NCBI GenBank assembly: GCA_035528575.1
Contig: DATKYK010000015.1
Coordinates: 1 to 64,000 of the forward strand
From: Dehalococcoidia bacterium
Lineage (GTDB): Bacteria > Chloroflexota > Dehalococcoidia > E44-bin15
Direction: 5' to 3'
DNA length: 64,000 nt
Below the pieces are notes generated by a model. It made no database searches and had not been told where the DNA came from. It worked only from the letters and a program-made list of their open reading frames with translations. Below are positions 34,092 through 42,569 of this stretch, in pieces. Position 1 is the stretch's first letter; each line of letters begins with the position of its first letter. Both the position numbers and the translations under genes were made by a program.

Positions 34092-34775
34092 TTATAACCT
34101 TTTCTGAACCGACTCACTGGTTAATTCTCGAATGGCATCGGATGCAATCCACTTAGCACTTCTCGAATCCAAATTTTCAATTTCTTTGGAAGTCTCGATG
34201 GCCTTTCTATTCAAATTAGCGTTCCGTTTCCCGATCTGCCTGAGCGCCCAATTGACCGCTTTCTTGACAAAGTTACGATTGTCGGATGCCTCTCTCCTTA
34301 TAATGGTAAGGAATACCTCGAATTGCTTGTCATCCGCTTTCTTGTCGCAGACAGCCAGGCGCGCCATCAGTACAAACCCTGCTCTTTTAACGAACTCTTC
34401 ATCGCTTTCGCTCCACTCATCCGCTTTGCGGTAGGCCAATCCGGTCTTCTCGAATAGGTTTATGCAGCATTGGTCGCAAACGTCCCACGAATCGAAGTCT
34501 TTTACCCAGCTTTCCAGCTGTTCTTCGGTAGCTATCTTCGGGTCATCTATCATGCTGGCCAGTATCCGCGCTTCGTGGATACCTGAAGCCCAGAGTTCCT
34601 GAGCGAGAGAATGGTTTTTTCCCGTTTCCCTGGCTATCTTTCTCAGGTTCGGGATAGATATGCCGTAGGTGTTCTCCGGGTTGATCCCATACCGTGCCAT
34701 GCCCTCCACCGCTTTGGGGTCGGATAGGGCTTTAAGCCTAGCTAGGATATCGCTTGTCATTCGAGGGTAATCCAA
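34092..34775 (-). CDS. AlkD-like DNA alkylation repair protein
   Basis: The 227-residue all-helical HEAT-like repeat protein has the AlkD family pattern: YGISIPNLRKIARETGKNHS, WDVCDQCCINLF, EFVKRAGFVLMARLAVCDKK and NFVKKAVNWALRQIGKRN. AlkD glycosylases remove bulky or cationic alkylated bases; the WxxCD and R residues expected are present. It ends 8 bases from the start of recO, so the two repair genes form a short operon. The start may instead be the Met six codons on. Confidence 0.87.
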   Translation of the reverse strand: MDYPRMTSDILARLKALSDPKAVEGMARYGINPENTYGISIPNLRKIARETGKNHSLAQELWASGIHEARILASMIDDPKIATEEQLESWVKDFDSWDVCDQCCINLFEKTGLAYRKADEWSESDEEFVKRAGFVLMARLAVCDKKADDKQFEVFLTIIRREASDNRNFVKKAVNWALRQIGKRNANLNRKAIETSKEIENLDSRSAKWIASDAIRELTSESVQKRL

Positions 34776-34825
34776 ACATCCAGTGCTTCCAGGACTAGAT
34801 CAGTATTGGCAGTTACGCGGATTAT

Positions 34826-35425
34826 TTATGAAGAATTTAGTGTTGCTGTTGGTGTCGGCGTAGGCGTAGGCGTTGGAGAAGGTGTAGGTGTAGGTGTAGG
34901 TGTAGGTGGTGTTACTATCTCCACAAGCGTGATCTCAAAATTCAGGTCCTCCCCGGCCAACCGGTGGTTGGTATCTACGGTTACGCCTGCCTCGGATACA
35001 TTAAGCACGGTAACTTGAATAGTTTGTCCGGAAGAAGTGTCATACAGGGTTAATTGTTCGCCGACCTCTGGCACATAGTCCCCCATCTGGCTCCAATCCA
35101 GCGTTATTACCAGATCTTCATCATACGGGCCGTATGCCTCATCCACAGGGATGTGGACGGTTACCGATTCGTTGATGCTCAGCCCGATAACCGCCTGCTC
35201 AAAGCTAGCGAGCATTTCGCCCTTGCCTATTGTGAAGTTCAGGGCTATGCCGCCGTGCAATTCGGAAGAGTCAAATACCGTGCCATCATCCAGTGTGCCT
35301 ACGTAGAGAACCTTAACGAAATCACCTTCTTTTGCCGTTCCTTCCTCCGAAGAACAACCTGACATAAACACTGCGCCAACCAGTAGAACCATTACCATGA
35401 GAACCGACGAAAATCTTCTTGTCAT
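34826..35425 (-). CDS. Lipoprotein FKBP-type peptidyl-prolyl isomerase (SlyD-like)
   Basis: The 199-residue protein has a lipoprotein signal (VLLVGAVFMSGCSS lipobox), then an FKBP domain of the SlyD type: GDFVKVLYVGTLDDGTVFDS, FTIGKGEMLASFEQAVIGL, DEAYGPYDEDLVI and an inserted flap. The C-terminus is a Thr-Pro repeat (TPTPTP) encoded by a short tandem repeat at 34840-34910. It probably acts as a surface-anchored folding catalyst. It overlaps the following gene by 4 bases. Confidence 0.9.
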   Translation of the reverse strand: MTRRFSSVLMVMVLLVGAVFMSGCSSEEGTAKEGDFVKVLYVGTLDDGTVFDSSELHGGIALNFTIGKGEMLASFEQAVIGLSINESVTVHIPVDEAYGPYDEDLVITLDWSQMGDYVPEVGEQLTLYDTSSGQTIQVTVLNVSEAGVTVDTNHRLAGEDLNFEITLVEIVTPPTPTPTPTPSPTPTPTPTPTATLNSS

Positions 35426-36000
35426 CTTTCCTCCCTCAATGTAGTAAGATTCCTAGCATCATGGGATATGGGCAAAATAGAGGATACCATTATCTCACAA
35501 ACGGGGTCTCCCTGCATCATGCTTCTCAGGATTCTCACCTCACCTCTTAGGCCACAGGCTGCCAACCACCCTTCGTGTCGGGCGCCGCAGGCGCATTCGT
35601 ATGTTTTAGTGCCCCCAGCCTTACGGACCTCTTCAAACCCGTAACATTTTGTAGTGACGCCAATAAAAGAGTCCTCGCCGGTCACCTTGATTTCCCCTTC
35701 CAGCATAGGGGGCGGAAAGTAAACCTCGCAGGCAATCTTTTGAATATTGATGAAGTCCTCGGCAGTTTTAATCTCGCTGCTCTGCGTTGCCTCCAGCAGC
35801 CGCTTAATTTCTGTCCTACCTATAGATCTCACTGCATCCTTGTTTAGTTTATTGGCTACGTCAAATCCACATTCCAAACCAACTTTCAAATACCACCTTG
35901 CGTCATGCGAAGCCCAGTTATAACACAGGAGCTGTGCTTTCACTTCCGGGGTCAATCTCTCTCTCAACTTATCCGGTTCTATACCCATATAATCTCCCAC
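35422..36000 (-). CDS. DUF6125-like hypothetical protein
   Basis: The 192-residue protein reads LLCYNWASHDARWYLKVGLE, then a helical middle and a Cys-containing segment (TYECACGARHEGWLAACGLRG). It resembles DUF6125 and L-2-amino-thiazoline-4-carboxylate-hydrolase-like proteins, but I am not sure of the family. Its stop overlaps the start of the lipoprotein FKBP gene, so it is the first gene of a two-gene unit. Confidence 0.6.
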   Translation of the reverse strand: MGDYMGIEPDKLRERLTPEVKAQLLCYNWASHDARWYLKVGLECGFDVANKLNKDAVRSIGRTEIKRLLEATQSSEIKTAEDFINIQKIACEVYFPPPMLEGEIKVTGEDSFIGVTTKCYGFEEVRKAGGTKTYECACGARHEGWLAACGLRGEVRILRSMMQGDPVCEIMVSSILPISHDARNLTTLREER

Positions 36001-36155
36001 CAGGTTTTTCCTATTCTCATTGAAATCTGATATTCAGGCGGGCATCAAATAGCAATAGTTCGCCTTTTCGCCCTGGATCAATCATGGTATTATAGCATTT
36101 CTATATTTTGCAGAGTGCGAGGCGTTTGATGAATGGGGTGAGCCTTCTATCACTT

Positions 36156-36734
36156 CTACCCTGATTTGGGGAGTCCTATCCATCTCGGGGTCCTATTCAT
36201 ATACTCGCGATAGGCATCGCCATACTTCTCGAGACAGAAGCGTTCTTCAGGAACTGCAGTAATAAACGAAATAATTGTATATATAATGGAAAACAGTAGA
36301 AAAACCCACGAAGCTGAAGCTATACCCACCCCTATAAAGGTTAAAACTTCGAAGAAAGACATAGGATGTCTTGAATAGCGATATATTCCTTTGGCAAAGG
36401 GTTCACCAAGTGGGGTAGTAGCAATATTCACGATAGATATCATAAACATAGTCAACCCTACTACGTAAATGGGAAGACCTATGTAAGACCATATTGTCCC
36501 TAATTTCAACGGCAGGAAAACAGAGTATATGAGGAGGAGAAGAAGAATTGCCATCGAAGAATAGAAGGTTCTTTTTTCAGTCTTGTTATGCGGTACGCTC
36601 GCCATTTTTTGGGACATACCTCCTGTCCCCACCGCTTTATCAATTAGCATCATTAAAAGAGGATGTAAAGGAATATAAAGCATAAAAATCCAGGCATTCC
36701 ATACCCCTATCTCGAAAACCGGTATAAACGACAT
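36156..36734 (-). CDS. Isoprenylcysteine carboxyl methyltransferase-family membrane protein
   Basis: The 192-residue integral membrane protein has about five hydrophobic segments and the ICMT/PEMT signature near the C-terminus: GIYRYSRHPMSFFEVL, then EERFCLEKYGDAYREYMNRTPRWIG, which binds SAM at the membrane surface. Substrates of bacterial members (phospholipid, isoprenoid or protein thiols) are unknown. The following 36735-37032 gap (298 bases) holds one copy of a short repeat at about 36760-36795. Confidence 0.82.
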   Translation of the reverse strand: MSFIPVFEIGVWNAWIFMLYIPLHPLLMMLIDKAVGTGGMSQKMASVPHNKTEKRTFYSSMAILLLLLIYSVFLPLKLGTIWSYIGLPIYVVGLTMFMISIVNIATTPLGEPFAKGIYRYSRHPMSFFEVLTFIGVGIASASWVFLLFSIIYTIISFITAVPEERFCLEKYGDAYREYMNRTPRWIGLPKSG

Positions 36735-37032
36735 GATTTCCGTCCTTTCCGTATTATGGCAGTATTGGCATTACATCCTTCCGCGTGTTTACGAAGTGCG
36801 ACCGGGCTGCCTCACCCCTTGGTGGCACTTGCTGTCAGCCACCGTCTGGCCAAGGGACAGCCCGCGGCGTAGAATAGACAGCTTAAACACTATATACGGC
36901 TGGTTCTGCACATGAGCTTCGAGTTATTCTCCATCTCATATTTACGGATTTAGCATCTCGGCTTGCCAGCCACCGCCTTACAATAATCCTTGATTTCTTT
37001 CAGGGAGAAGGCCGGTCTTGACCATAATCCTT

Positions 37033-37317
37033 TTACTTTTTCCCTAGTACGCCCTTGATAAGGTCGAGGACTCTTTTACTGAAAATCCCGTGCTCGTAAT
37101 GAACCTCGCAGGGAAACTCGCCGCATCTTGTGCAGTGATCCACCTTATTCTTTATGGCACACTCGAGCATGAAGCAGGGTTGCCCCATTACTGCTTTGAA
37201 CTTCTCCGCCTTCTCCGGAGCTTTGGGGTCGGTCCCCGGCACGCAACTGTCAACTGCACAAAACCCTTTCTCTCGAATCCCGCAGACTTCACAGGCTAAT
37301 CCGCATGCGCTTGGCAT
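37033..37317 (-). CDS. DUF3795 cysteine-rich protein
   Basis: A 94-residue protein with the DUF3795 Cys pattern: CGLACEVCGI, FCAVDSC, CFMLECAIKNKVDHCTRCGEFPCE. The ten cysteines suggest an iron-sulfur or zinc protein. An ideal AAGGAGGTGCGAA ribosome site precedes it. Function unknown. Confidence 0.82.
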   Translation of the reverse strand: MPSACGLACEVCGIREKGFCAVDSCVPGTDPKAPEKAEKFKAVMGQPCFMLECAIKNKVDHCTRCGEFPCEVHYEHGIFSKRVLDLIKGVLGKK

Positions 37318-37335
37318 TTCGCACCTCCTTTTTAG

Positions 37336-37440
37336 TTATATTCTATGTGTATTTAAACCTTTCCGCGGTTCCCTCTCATATCTGTTGGCGTCTTCTATAT
37401 CCTCGAACACTCCGTGCTCAACCGGTTTCCTATCACTCAT
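37336..37440 (-). CDS. 34-residue small ORF upstream of the DUF3795 gene
   Basis: MSDRKPVEHGVFEDIEDANR followed by a 14-residue basic tail ends in TAA. AAAGGAGGACGCTCC directly precedes the ATG, a very good ribosome site, and the gene sits 18 bases upstream of the DUF3795 gene. It may be a real small protein or an intact leader peptide. Family unknown; a remnant of a longer gene is the alternative. Confidence 0.45.
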   Translation of the reverse strand: MSDRKPVEHGVFEDIEDANRYEREPRKGLNTHRI

Positions 37441-37572
37441 GGAGCGTCCTCCTTTCTCCACCCCGGGGCGCTCCCTGCATTACAGCGTTCCGCGTGTTTT
37501 TAAGGTGCGAGCATTTGGGTAAGTGAAGCAGAGCTAGATATACTCTGTTAGGCGGTACGGCATATCATTTTA

Positions 37573-38217
37573 TCATATTGCGATTTTTAAATGCGTATTA
37601 CATACTGGACACCTAAACATTTTCATATCTTGTTGAATATGGATATTATAGGATGAAGAGCAATTTTTACATGTTACTCCTATCCCAGTAGGTCTGTCTT
37701 TTGATTTGTCAGAAATCACCAAACCTGCTAATGCTCCTAAAGCTGCGCCCCCAGTTTTATCTTTTTCTGCTAATAATGCACCTATTCCTCCTGCTACTAG
37801 AAGTGTTGGCAATACATGAGAATCATCATAAGATTTAATAATTTCGCATATGTAAGCAAACCAAGCATCACTAGTATTAAATATTACGTAATGTCTCAGA
37901 TAGGGTATCACAACAGAAATATTGCCGAGCTGTTGGTACGGTTCGAATATCCAAATATCCTTATTTTTTGCCACGCCTGTCTCCCAAACTACCCAATCTC
38001 TGGTACATGGTATATCCTGTACATTCTGGCTTAAAACTACGAATACTGCTTTTGAATTCTGAATATCTTTTTCTATTTCGGATGAGGTTCTTTTACCTTT
38101 AAGAATTTTTTCAAACTCTTCGAAGACAGGTTTTACATTCGTAGTTCCAAAAACATTCGAAAAGAAATCCCTTAAATCTTTATCTCTTCTACTATGAGCT
38201 ATAAATATCTGTGCCAT
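37573..38217 (-). CDS. TIR-domain protein with glycine-rich hydrophobic segment and zinc ribbon
   Basis: The 214-residue protein has a TIR domain (residues 1-125: MAQIFIAHSRRDKDLRDFFS, NSKAVFVVLSQNV, and the putative catalytic Glu in WVVWETGVAKNKDIWI). A small-residue-rich hydrophobic segment of glycine-zipper type follows (TLLVAGGIGALLAE ... GGAALGALAGLVISDK, about 135-170), then a C-terminal zinc ribbon (CKNCSSSYN...RCPVCNTHL). TIR domains with this Glu often cleave NAD+. The combination suggests a membrane-inserting or oligomerising effector, possibly anti-phage, but no known partner (Thoeris, CBASS, SIR2) is adjacent. It is AT-richer than its neighbours, suggesting transfer. Confidence 0.82.
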   Translation of the reverse strand: MAQIFIAHSRRDKDLRDFFSNVFGTTNVKPVFEEFEKILKGKRTSSEIEKDIQNSKAVFVVLSQNVQDIPCTRDWVVWETGVAKNKDIWIFEPYQQLGNISVVIPYLRHYVIFNTSDAWFAYICEIIKSYDDSHVLPTLLVAGGIGALLAEKDKTGGAALGALAGLVISDKSKDRPTGIGVTCKNCSSSYNIHIQQDMKMFRCPVCNTHLKIAI

Positions 38218-38280
38218 ATTTAGTTACTCCGTTTTTCTTCTTTGTCTTCTAATGGCCAAACAAGCGAACGTGAAGCCCTA

Positions 38281-38901
38281 TTAAATCTCCTGGCGGTTCT
38301 CCAGGGCGCGGGTGAGGGTGACCTCGTCGGCATACTCCAAATCGGCGCCGAAGGGTAGCCCGCGGGCGAGGCGGGTGACCCTAATTCCCAGCGGGCTGAT
38401 GAGCCGCTGCAGGTACATGGAGGTGGCCTCCCCCTCGAGGTTGGGGTTGGTGGCCAGGATGACCTCGGTCACCACGCCGTCCTGGAGCCGTGATAGAAGC
38501 TCCCTGATCTTGAGGTCATCGGGTCCGATGCCTTCCATAGGAGAGATGACCCCATGGAGTACATGGTAAAGCCCTTTATATTCCCTGGTGCGCTCCAGTG
38601 GGAGGATGTCCAGGGGTTCGGCCACGACGCATATCTTGGTGAGGTCCCGCCCGTCCCCGCGGCAGATGATACAGGGGTCGGCATCGGTGATGTTCTGGCA
38701 GGTGGAGCACAGGACGATCTTGTCCTTTACCGCGAGGATAGCCTCGGCGAGGGCGCGTGCCTCCTCGTGGGGCATGCGAATCAGGAAGTAGGTGAGCCGC
38801 TGGGCGGTCTTGGGGCCGATGCCCGGCAGCTTGTGGAACTCCTCGATGAGGCGGGCTACCGGCTGGGCGGTGGGCACAGAATGGGTATTCAAATCAGCCA
38901 T
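38281..38901 (-). CDS. recR: Recombination protein RecR
   Basis: The 206-residue protein has the HhH motif (FHKLPGIGPKTAQRLTYFL), a four-Cys zinc finger (CSTCQNITDADPCIIC) and a Toprim domain (ICVVAEPLDILPLERTREYK, then YHVLHGVISPMEGIGPDDL). It acts with RecO in RecA loading. Last gene of dnaX-ebfC-recR. Confidence 0.95.
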   Translation of the reverse strand: MADLNTHSVPTAQPVARLIEEFHKLPGIGPKTAQRLTYFLIRMPHEEARALAEAILAVKDKIVLCSTCQNITDADPCIICRGDGRDLTKICVVAEPLDILPLERTREYKGLYHVLHGVISPMEGIGPDDLKIRELLSRLQDGVVTEVILATNPNLEGEATSMYLQRLISPLGIRVTRLARGLPFGADLEYADEVTLTRALENRQEI

Positions 38902-38985
38902 CCCTTTTTCGCCCCATCGACATGCTGGGGTAGATAGGACATAGATCTGGATATGTGTTCATCCAGCCCAACTTTTTAGTGTGTT

Positions 38986-39285
38986 TTAGGTCAGGCCGGG
39001 GATATTAAGACCGCCGGTCAGGGCACCGAGGCGGCTTGCGGCAAGCTCCTTCGCTTTCTTAACCGCCTCGTTCATCGCGGTGAGCACCAGGTCCTCCAGC
39101 ATCTCTGTATCATCCGCCGCCTCGGGCGAGATCTTCACCGACTGGACCAGTTGCTGCCCGGTCATCACCACCGTTACCGCGCCGCCGCCCGAGCTGGCTT
39201 CCACCGTTTCCTTTTCCAGCTCCTGCTGGATCTTCTCCAGTTTTTCCTGAAACTGGCGGGCCTGACGCATTATAATTTTATTCAT
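38986..39285 (-). CDS. YbaB/EbfC nucleoid-associated protein
   Basis: A 99-residue YbaB/EbfC protein: helical MRQARQFQEKLEKIQQEL, then VEASSGGGAVTVVMTGQQLV and DLVLTAMNEAVKKAKE. It is a dimeric DNA-binding protein in the conventional position between dnaX and recR. Its ATG overlaps the dnaX stop by 4 bases. Confidence 0.93.
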   Translation of the reverse strand: MNKIIMRQARQFQEKLEKIQQELEKETVEASSGGGAVTVVMTGQQLVQSVKISPEAADDTEMLEDLVLTAMNEAVKKAKELAASRLGALTGGLNIPGLT

Positions 39286-40955
39286 TCCTCCTCCTCAACG
39301 ATTTTAGCTCCCATCTGAAGCGCCGCCTCAACCAGGTGTCCCCGGCTTGTTGCCTTTCGCTCGGTGAGCATGCAGCGAATCTTGTAATTTTTCCCGAATA
39401 CCTCGCTCACCTTCGCTTCCACCATATGGCGATACTTGGGGTCTTCGATCTTCTCCTTATGGAACTCGTAATAAAAACCCAGAACCAGGGTTTCCCCCTC
39501 CAGGGCCACTGGCTCGCAGGCGCTTCTTAAGAGGGCATCCAGGTTTCCCTTTGAGCCCATGCCCTTCGTGGCACTGACCACGTCCTTCCAGCGGTTGCGG
39601 AAGTATTCGATATCGCTTTTTTCGAACTTCTGGGGCGTTGCCGGCTTCTCCCCGGTCAGCTCCGGGGCGCCTGCGGGTTCCCCCTCCGTTTTCTCGGGAT
39701 TTGCGGGGGTTGCCGGCTTCTCCCCGGTCGGCTCCGGGGTGCCTGCGGGTTCCCCCTCCGTTTTCTCGGGCTTTGTGGGGGTTGCCGGCCTCTCCCCGAT
39801 TATTGCCCGTTTTTCGCTTGTTACTGGGGTCGCCGCTCCTCCCTGGGTCAGGGCGCACTCCACCATTGCCAGCTCCAGTGGAAGGGGCGAAAAGCCATCG
39901 AGCTCCAGTTCCACCTGGCGAAATAGCTTCGCCGCTTTGGAGAGCTGTGCCATGGGGGCTCTCTCCGCCAGGCTCCTCATCTCCAAGAGCTCCTCCGGGG
40001 GCAGGTCGATGGCTGCTCCAGCCCCTGCCTTTACAAGGAGCAGCCCTCTGAGATACTCCACCAGCTCCCGGTTGAATTGCCTGAGGTCGAGGCCGTCCTG
40101 GGTAACGCTGTTTATGGTTTGAAGCCCGGCGGTGATATCATTATCGACGATGTGTCCTGCCAGTTCCCTGGCTCGCACGTCCCCGCTGATACCCAGCATC
40201 GCCTGAACCTGATGGAGTTCGATCCGGGAACCATAATGGGCAACCGATTGCTCCAGAAGGTTTTCGGCGTCTCGCATCGAGCCGGTTGCGCTCCTGGCGA
40301 TGAGCTTTAGCGATGAATCATCGATCTGGATGCCTTCCCCGGCGCAGACGACGGCGAGCCTGGAGACCATGGCATCCTGGGGGATACGCCTGAAATCGAA
40401 GCGCTGGCACCGGGAGAGGATGGTGAGCGGCACCTTGTGCGGCTCGGTGGTTGCCAGCACGAACAGGACATGGGGCGGCGGCTCCTCCAGTGTTTTGAGC
40501 AGGGCGTTGGCGGCGGGCTCGGTGAGCATATGGACCTCGTCGATGATATAGACCTTGTATCTTGCTATATTGGGGGTGTACCTGACCCGCTCCCTGAGCT
40601 CGCGGATCTCATCGATGCCGCGGTTTGAGGCGGCATCGATCTCCATTACATCCATGGCGCGCCCCTCAGTGATCGTCTGGCATATGGTGCAGGCGTTACA
40701 GGGCTCGCCTTTGCCGCCCTCGAGGCAGTTTGCCGCCTTGGCCAGGATGCGACCGGTGCTGGTCTTTCCCGTCCCGCGAGGGCCGCAGAAGAGATAGGCA
40801 TGGGCCACCCGTCCCGCCTTGAGTGCGTTCAAGAGGGTCTGGGTCACGTGGTCCTGTCCCACTAGCTCGGCCAGGGTCTGGGGGCGCCACTTGCGATAAT
40901 ATACCTGCGCTCCCATCCTTTCGCCGTTTTCGACCTTACCTCGCTTTTTCGCCAT
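39282..40955 (-). CDS. dnaX: DNA polymerase III subunits gamma/tau
   Basis: About 557 residues from ATG 40955 (AAAGG 6 bases upstream). AAA+ clamp-loader domain: VYYRKWRPQTLAELVGQDHV, Walker A in GPRGTGKTSTGRIL, zinc Cys (CLEGG...PCNACTIC), Walker B YIIDEVHML and sensor 1 LATTEPHK. Helical domain III follows. Residues about 390-450 are a Pro/Glu-rich linker with imperfect tandem copies of GEKPATPxxPEKTEGEPAG, and a C-terminal tau-type domain is last. It drives clamp loading in the replisome. Confidence 0.94.
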   Translation of the reverse strand: MAKKRGKVENGERMGAQVYYRKWRPQTLAELVGQDHVTQTLLNALKAGRVAHAYLFCGPRGTGKTSTGRILAKAANCLEGGKGEPCNACTICQTITEGRAMDVMEIDAASNRGIDEIRELRERVRYTPNIARYKVYIIDEVHMLTEPAANALLKTLEEPPPHVLFVLATTEPHKVPLTILSRCQRFDFRRIPQDAMVSRLAVVCAGEGIQIDDSSLKLIARSATGSMRDAENLLEQSVAHYGSRIELHQVQAMLGISGDVRARELAGHIVDNDITAGLQTINSVTQDGLDLRQFNRELVEYLRGLLLVKAGAGAAIDLPPEELLEMRSLAERAPMAQLSKAAKLFRQVELELDGFSPLPLELAMVECALTQGGAATPVTSEKRAIIGERPATPTKPEKTEGEPAGTPEPTGEKPATPANPEKTEGEPAGAPELTGEKPATPQKFEKSDIEYFRNRWKDVVSATKGMGSKGNLDALLRSACEPVALEGETLVLGFYYEFHKEKIEDPKYRHMVEAKVSEVFGKNYKIRCMLTERKATSRGHLVEAALQMGAKIVEEEE

Positions 40956-41017
40956 TTGCAACCTTTATACTACGTCCGCATCGATCGCCTGTTTATGTCC
41001 TTACTCAATTATCGCCT

Positions 41018-41995
41018 TTACAGTCCACTGTATACCGGATATTTCTCGCCGCTCTCCCTGGTGTCGGAGATCAGGCTGTCCACTGCCTTGAGCATACGCT
41101 CCCTGTCCAGTGAAGGCTTGCCGTCTATCCCCCACATGTATCGGTTGGCGATATGGTCGCTTACCACAAAATCGGATGATACCTCTAGCTCCTCTATCAG
41201 CAGGCGCACCTCCCGGAGCAGGCCCTCAACGGTTTGCCGGCTGAACTCTTCCCGCTCGTACCTTTCGGCGAGGGGGGTGCCGGGAATAACGAACAGGGTG
41301 CGCAGGCGGATGAAGTGCGGATTTATAGCATTCAGTACGCGGGCGGTGCCGCGGGCATGCTGCTCCCACTTCTCCTGACCACCGAGGCCGGGCATAATGT
41401 ACTCGGAGAGCTCAAATCCGGCCTGGAGAGCCTTCTGACCGCCCAGTATCATCTCATCGGGGGTTGCTCCCTTCTGGATTATACTTAGCAACTCCCCGTC
41501 GCCGGTCTCCAGCCCCACGTGGAGCCGGTTAAGCCCGGCCTCTCGCAGCATCTTGAGGTCCTCCATGCTTTTCTTGACCAGTGTTTTGGCGCGGGCGTAG
41601 CTGGTAACCCTTTCCAGGGTGGGGAAGGTCTGGTAGAGAAAGCTGACGATCTCGGCCAGCTCCTCCGATTTCATGATGATGCTGTTGGAGTCGGCGATGA
41701 AGGCGTGCCTTACCTCCCCATCATTTAGCCAGTATAACCCGTTGGCCCTGGCCACCATATCCACGCGGTCACCGTGTCCGTTCCTCCATGCCCGTTCCTT
41801 TATCTCATCGGTAACTATCTTCATGGTGCGGATGTCATTCTTGACATCATCCACTGGCCTCAGCTCCAGCTTGGCCCCCTTATACATGCTGCAAAATTCG
41901 CACCTGTTCCAGGAGCAGTTTCTGGTAGCCCTGACCAGGAGGCTGTGGGCTTCCGTGGGTGGCCTGTAGGGTGGCTGCTCATAATAGAGGTTCAT
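41018..41995 (-). CDS. Radical SAM protein
   Basis: The 325-residue protein has an iron-sulfur motif CSWNRCEFC (C-x4-C-x2-C, one residue longer than the usual first gap) and continues SMYKGAKLELR. Later blocks (RLHVGLETGDGELLSIIQKG, GFELSEYIMPGLGGQEKW) are the Elp3/MiaB-type radical SAM core. There is no B12-binding or TRAM domain. Substrate unknown. It overlaps ybeY by 17 bases. Confidence 0.85.
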   Translation of the reverse strand: MNLYYEQPPYRPPTEAHSLLVRATRNCSWNRCEFCSMYKGAKLELRPVDDVKNDIRTMKIVTDEIKERAWRNGHGDRVDMVARANGLYWLNDGEVRHAFIADSNSIIMKSEELAEIVSFLYQTFPTLERVTSYARAKTLVKKSMEDLKMLREAGLNRLHVGLETGDGELLSIIQKGATPDEMILGGQKALQAGFELSEYIMPGLGGQEKWEQHARGTARVLNAINPHFIRLRTLFVIPGTPLAERYEREEFSRQTVEGLLREVRLLIEELEVSSDFVVSDHIANRYMWGIDGKPSLDRERMLKAVDSLISDTRESGEKYPVYSGL

Positions 41996-42467
41996 CGCTG
42001 ATTTCTCCCAGTACCCTTTTCTCCGCAGCCCTCATCCTGGCTTCAGCCGCTGCATCCTCATCCTGGTATCCCAGGAGATGGAGCACGCCATGGATCACCA
42101 GCAGCGCCAGTTCCTGCTCCAGGGAGTGTTTACGCTCTCTGGCCTGGATTGCCGCCCGAGGATAGGAGAGGAGCACCTCGCCAAGGTGAGTGGTGCCATC
42201 GGGAGGTGACACAAATGGGGTTTCCGCCTCGCCCTGGCGGTTTTCCATGAGGGCGAAGGAGAGCACATCGGTGGTCTCATCCTTCCCCCGGTAGCTTCGA
42301 TTGAGCTGCCGTATGGTCTCATCGTCGGTGATAACCAGCCCCAACTCCACCGGAGAGTCCACCTCTTCCTGGATAAGGGTCTTTTCCACCACACGCCTGA
42401 TCCACTCCTCAGCCACCTGTCCCTGGAAAGGCTCATCGATCTTTACATAAAGCTTGCATCCGGACAT
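41979..42467 (-). CDS. ybeY: Endoribonuclease YbeY
   Basis: About 162 residues from the ATG at 42467; an in-frame start at 42521 is possible, since no strong ribosome site decides. Family pattern: LVITDDETIRQLNRSYRGKD, TDVLSFAL, GEVLLSYPRA and the metal motif VIHGVLHLLGYQDEDA. In most YbeY proteins the motif is HGxLHLxGYDH, with three His. Here the third position is Asp. YbeY matures 16S rRNA and takes part in 70S quality control. It overlaps the downstream radical SAM gene. Confidence 0.9.
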   Translation of the reverse strand: MSGCKLYVKIDEPFQGQVAEEWIRRVVEKTLIQEEVDSPVELGLVITDDETIRQLNRSYRGKDETTDVLSFALMENRQGEAETPFVSPPDGTTHLGEVLLSYPRAAIQARERKHSLEQELALLVIHGVLHLLGYQDEDAAAEARMRAAEKRVLGEISDEPLL

Positions 42468-42569
42468 AGGGACACTACCGCTCCCTGTCGGAATCATAGC
42501 ACAGCGGGGGCAATTCTTCAATATATTGCTCTTGACGTCAGCCTGACGGGGCGGTATTATCCTTCTGGG

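Noticed and set aside
34838-34912. GGTGTAGGCGTAG microsatellite as a regulatory repeat.
   Set aside because: It encodes the in-frame Thr-Pro tail of the FKBP lipoprotein.
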